NCBI GenBank assembly: GCA_031430695.1
Contig: JANPBZ010000074.1
Location: 13,478-77,477 of the forward strand
DNA: 64,000 nucleotides
Reading direction: 5' to 3'
Source: JAENVT01 sp031430695
GTDB taxonomy: Bacteria; Actinomycetota; Acidimicrobiia; Acidimicrobiales; Ilumatobacteraceae
Part shown: positions 61,744 to 64,000 of the stretch, piece after piece
Layout of the letters: every line of letters starts with the position of its first letter
How positions within the stretch are numbered: the stretch's first letter is position 1
Program-made: the position numbers and the translations under genes
The notes under the pieces: generated by a model
Databases searched by the model: none
Told to the model about the DNA's origin: nothing
Seen by the model: only the letters and a program-made list of their open reading frames with translations

Positions 61744-62639
61744 GGGAACGCGCTCCAGTCGGGCTCGCGCTTGTCGATGAACGATGCGCGTCCCTCCTCT
61801 GCCTCGTCACTCGCGTAGGCCAACCGCGTGGCTTCACCGGCGAACACCTGCTGGCCCACCAAGCCATCATCGATCAGGTTGAACGAGAACTTCAGCATGC
61901 GCTGTGCTGTCGGGCTCTTGCCGTTGATCTCCCTGGCCCATTGCAGGGCTGTGGACTCGAGTTCGGCGTGAGGAACGACGGCGTTGACCATGCCCATCCG
62001 GTGTGCGTCGGCAGCCGAATACTCCCGACCGAGGAAGAAGATCTCGCGGGCGAACTTCTGGCCGACCTGTCGTGCCAGGTAGGCACTTCCGAAGCCGCCG
62101 TCGAAGCTGGCGACATCGGCATCAGTCTGCTTGAACTTGGCGTGCTCTGCGCTGGCCAGCGTGAGGTCGCAGACGACGTGCAGGCTGTGGCCACCTCCGG
62201 CCGCCCAGCCGGGCACCACGCACACCACGATCTTGGGCATGAATCGAATCAGCCGCTGCACCTCCAGGATGTGCAGCCGCCCAGCGCGTCCCGGTTCGAT
62301 CGAATCTCGTCCTTCGTCGGCGGCGTACTTGTATCCGTCGCGACCACGAATTCGCTGGTCGCCGCCACTGCAGAACGCCCAGCCCCCGTCTTTCGATGAT
62401 GGACCGTTGCCGGTCAACAGCACGCACCCGACATCGGTTGTCATTCGAGCATGATCAAGTGCTGTGTACAGCTGATCGACAGTGCGGGGGCGGAACGCGT
62501 TGCGTACGTCGGGCCGGTTGAAGGCGATGCGAACCGTTCCCTGATCGACTGCCCGGTGGTAGGTGATGTCGTCGAAGGTGAAGCCCGGTACATCGCGCCA
62601 CGCTGCCGGATCGAACAAGTCGGAGACCATGGACCCCAT
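61731..62639 (-). CDS. menB: 1,4-dihydroxy-2-naphthoyl-CoA synthase
   Basis: A 302-residue crotonase-fold enzyme that closes the second ring in menaquinone synthesis. It shows the MenB-specific features: FNRPDVRNAFRPRTVDQLY near residue 40, GWAFCSGGDQRIRGRDGY, VVPGWAAGGGHSLHVVCDLT, the catalytic Asp/Tyr region TDADVASFDGGFGSAYLAR, and the C-terminal KREPDWSAFPWHY. Menaquinone is the electron carrier on which the LpdA-like reductase would act. Two starts are possible, 62639 and 62630, both without a good Shine-Dalgarno. The gene is divergent from cofE. Confidence 0.95.
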   Translation of the reverse strand: MGSMVSDLFDPAAWRDVPGFTFDDITYHRAVDQGTVRIAFNRPDVRNAFRPRTVDQLYTALDHARMTTDVGCVLLTGNGPSSKDGGWAFCSGGDQRIRGRDGYKYAADEGRDSIEPGRAGRLHILEVQRLIRFMPKIVVCVVPGWAAGGGHSLHVVCDLTLASAEHAKFKQTDADVASFDGGFGSAYLARQVGQKFAREIFFLGREYSAADAHRMGMVNAVVPHAELESTALQWAREINGKSPTAQRMLKFSFNLIDDGLVGQQVFAGEATRLAYASDEAEEGRASFIDKREPDWSAFPWHY

Positions 62640-62659
62640 TGTGCTGTATCGCGCGCTGC

Positions 62660-62665
62660 TACGTT
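62660..62665 (+). promoter_or_regulatory. -10 box TACGTT for cofE
   Basis: TACGTT ends 6 nt before the GTG at 62672, supporting that start over the longer frame from 62639. Confidence 0.45.
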
Positions 62666-62671
62666 CAGCCC

Positions 62672-63424
62672 GTGACCGGCTTGCAGATCTTCGGTGTGCC
62701 TGGCATCCCGGAGATCGTCGAGGGCGACGATCTGGCGACGATGATCGCCGCTGCCGCAGCGACCGCTGGCACAGCCCTCGCGGATGGCGACATCGTGGTG
62801 GTCACGTCGAAGATCGTGTCCAAGGCCGAGGGCTGCACCGTCGAACTTGCTGACATCGATCCTTCACCATTCGCAATCGAATGGTCGAAGAAGTGGGACA
62901 AGGACCCGGCCGTCACCGAGGTCGTCCTGCGCGAGGCGAAGCGAATCGTGCGTCAACTCGGGCCAGTGTTGATCACCGAGACACAGCACGGATTCGTCTG
63001 TGCCAACAGCGGTGTCGATCAATCGTCGAGTGGGGCTCACGGGCGGTTGGTCGTGCTGCCAACGGATCCCGACGCATCTGCCCGAAGGATACGAGCCGGC
63101 TTTGCTCAACACGGTGTCGATGTGGCGGTCATCATCTCCGATACGTTCGGGCGGGCATGGCGCGAGGGCCAGACCGACATTGCCATCGGCATCGCCGGCA
63201 TGCAGCCGATCCTCAGCTACATCGGCCAGTTCGACCCGCACGGCCACGAGTTCAAGGTGCAGGCGGTCTGCATCGCCGACGAGTTGGCCGGCGCCGCCGA
63301 ACTGGTCAAGGGCAACATCACACGGGTGCCTGTCGGTGTGCTCCGCGGCTGCTCCTGGGAGGTCGACGAGACGGCCACGATTGCCCCCGTGTTGCGCGAC
63401 CAGAGCCGCGATCTGTTCAGATAG
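62672..63424 (+). CDS. cofE: coenzyme F420:L-glutamate ligase, stand-alone CofE
   Basis: A 250-residue enzyme that adds gamma-linked glutamates to F420-0 with GTP. The family opening is GLQIFGVPGIPEIVEGDDLA, followed by DIVVVTSKIVSKAEG, and TQHGFVCANSGVDQSS then ISDTFGRAWREGQTDIAIG in the middle, which holds metal- and GTP-binding residues. In mycobacteria this domain is fused to a nitroreductase-like domain in FbiB (about 450 residues); here only the ligase part exists, so reduction of dehydro-F420-0 would need a separate protein. cofD lies 31 kb to the left. Start chosen by the TACGTT box. An SRPBCC gene follows 4 bp later. Confidence 0.93.
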   Translation: MTGLQIFGVPGIPEIVEGDDLATMIAAAAATAGTALADGDIVVVTSKIVSKAEGCTVELADIDPSPFAIEWSKKWDKDPAVTEVVLREAKRIVRQLGPVLITETQHGFVCANSGVDQSSSGAHGRLVVLPTDPDASARRIRAGFAQHGVDVAVIISDTFGRAWREGQTDIAIGIAGMQPILSYIGQFDPHGHEFKVQAVCIADELAGAAELVKGNITRVPVGVLRGCSWEVDETATIAPVLRDQSRDLFR

Positions 63425-63428
63425 GCCC

Positions 63429-63887
63429 ATGCCCGAACAAGTCTCCGTAGAACGAACGATCCGCGCCGACGCCGGTCGGCTGTACGAGTTGGTCACCGAC
63501 TTGCCGCGAATGGGGGACTGGTCGCCGGAGAACACGGGAGGCCGGTGGGTCAAAGGCGCCACGGGTCCTGCTGTGGGTGCCCGCTTCAAGGGCACGAACC
63601 GAAACGGCTGGCGCCGGTGGAGCACTGACGTTGTCGTCACCACGGCCAAACCAGGCGAGCAGTTCACGTTCGACGTGTCAACCGGGCCGATCAAGGTGGC
63701 CACGTGGGACTATCGCTTCGAGCAGTCAGGTGACGCGACGTCGGTTGTCGAGACCTGGACCGACCGCCGCAATCCTCTGGCGGCCAAGGTCGCGATTCTG
63801 ATCGCGGGCGTGCGCGATCGCCCGGAACACAATCGACAGAACATGGAAGCGACGTTGGAGAAGTTGGCCGCCCCCGGCGAGGTCTGA
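63429..63887 (+). CDS. SRPBCC (START-like) family protein
   Basis: A 152-residue protein of the polyketide-cyclase/START-like fold with a hydrophobic ligand cavity. Typical segments are VERTIRADAGRLYELVTDLP and the strand pattern FTFDVSTGPIKVATWDYRFE, then a long C-terminal helix. It begins 4 bp after cofE, so the two are co-transcribed. Possible roles are binding of a lipid, F420-linked substrate or polyketide; none can be chosen from sequence. Confidence 0.85.
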   Translation: MPEQVSVERTIRADAGRLYELVTDLPRMGDWSPENTGGRWVKGATGPAVGARFKGTNRNGWRRWSTDVVVTTAKPGEQFTFDVSTGPIKVATWDYRFEQSGDATSVVETWTDRRNPLAAKVAILIAGVRDRPEHNRQNMEATLEKLAAPGEV

Positions 63888-63891
63888 AAGA

Positions 63892-64000
63892 CTAACCGGC
63901 GAGTTTTGAGTAATACACCGCGAAGTAGGCGGCCCAACCGGCATAGCGCTTTATAAGCGAGAAGTTTGCGGTCAGGCTGCGTCCGACAGTTTTATACACG
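63892..64000 (-). CDS. C-terminal fragment of an unknown protein (cut by window edge)
   Basis: The minus strand is open from the window edge to a TAG at 63892-63894 and encodes about 36 residues ending RYAGWAAYFAVYYSKLAG. The residues are aromatic and fairly hydrophobic. The DNA is less GC-rich than its surroundings. Coding on this strand is likely because the gap to the SRPBCC stop is only 4 bp, but the family cannot be named. Confidence 0.45.
   Translation of the reverse strand, partial: VYKTVGRSLTANFSLIKRYAGWAAYFAVYYSKLAG

Overview
The window is a 64 kb chromosomal segment from a high-GC actinobacterium. The gene set includes two coenzyme F420 genes (cofD, cofE), MenB, FtsEX, a full dTDP-rhamnose operon, an LpdA-type flavoprotein, DUF222/HNH and DUF3499 proteins, a DUF5719 protein, and many starts sitting just behind a -10 box. 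Together these point to the class Acidimicrobiia (Ilumatobacter-like). That placement is inferred from gene content, not from a marker search. No rRNA, tRNA, CRISPR array, phage or transposase was seen.

Layout. 1-3.4 kb: an alpha/beta hydrolase cut by the left edge, a frameshifted DUF222/HNH gene, a HAD phosphatase and a decayed trypsin/PDZ protease. 3.4-12.3 kb: an unknown 4-helix membrane protein, dapD, lysS, a secreted M15 peptidase, an LpdA-like flavoprotein with an RDD protein, and a divergent accA/birA pair. 12.4-16.9 kb: an LCP ligase and rmlA-rmlC-rmlB-rmlD. 17-19.7 kb: an APC permease and a glutamine-synthetase-like ligase. 19.7-24.3 kb: methyltransferase, TetR, acyl-CoA-dehydrogenase-like flavoprotein, then divergently an alpha/beta hydrolase and a NicX-like 2,5-dihydroxypyridine dioxygenase. 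A single perfect palindrome lies between the two divergent arms.

24.5-35.2 kb: envelope glycan genes (four GT4-type glycosyltransferases, GDP-mannose pyrophosphorylase, a degenerate epimerase, gmd, a flippase) with cofD and a His-cluster membrane protein in between. 35.3-41.8 kb: a short Pro-repeat protein, a 1107-aa GT2/polytopic fusion, a DUF5719 protein, a thioredoxin-like protein and a methyltransferase. 41.8-53.7 kb: ftsH, DUF3499, a CPBP protease, a 902-aa PTPS_related-like membrane protein, phosphomannomutase, Trm112, a secreted three-repeat protein, ahcY, a YczE protein and comF. 53.7-64 kb: secA (one-base frameshift), prfB, ftsE, ftsX, a crotonase, a truncated haemoglobin, SpoU methyltransferase, menB, cofE, an SRPBCC protein and a fragment at the right edge.

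How it works together. Much of the window supports cell-envelope building: sugar nucleotides (RmlABCD, GDP-mannose, Gmd), their transferases and exporter, an LCP ligase, peptidoglycan peptidase, DapD, Sec translocase and FtsEX. The order lpdA, accA, birA, LCP, rml, GDP-mannose, cofD, DUF3499, phosphomannomutase, Trm112, ahcY, comF, secA, prfB, ftsEX recalls the order known in mycobacteria and streptomycetes, so it looks like an ancestral backbone with local insertions. Most first genes of a transcription unit have a TAnnnT hexamer (most often TAGCCT) ending 6-10 nt before the start codon and no Shine-Dalgarno, which suggests pervasive leaderless transcription. Several single-base frameshifts, one of them in secA, suggest residual sequence errors.
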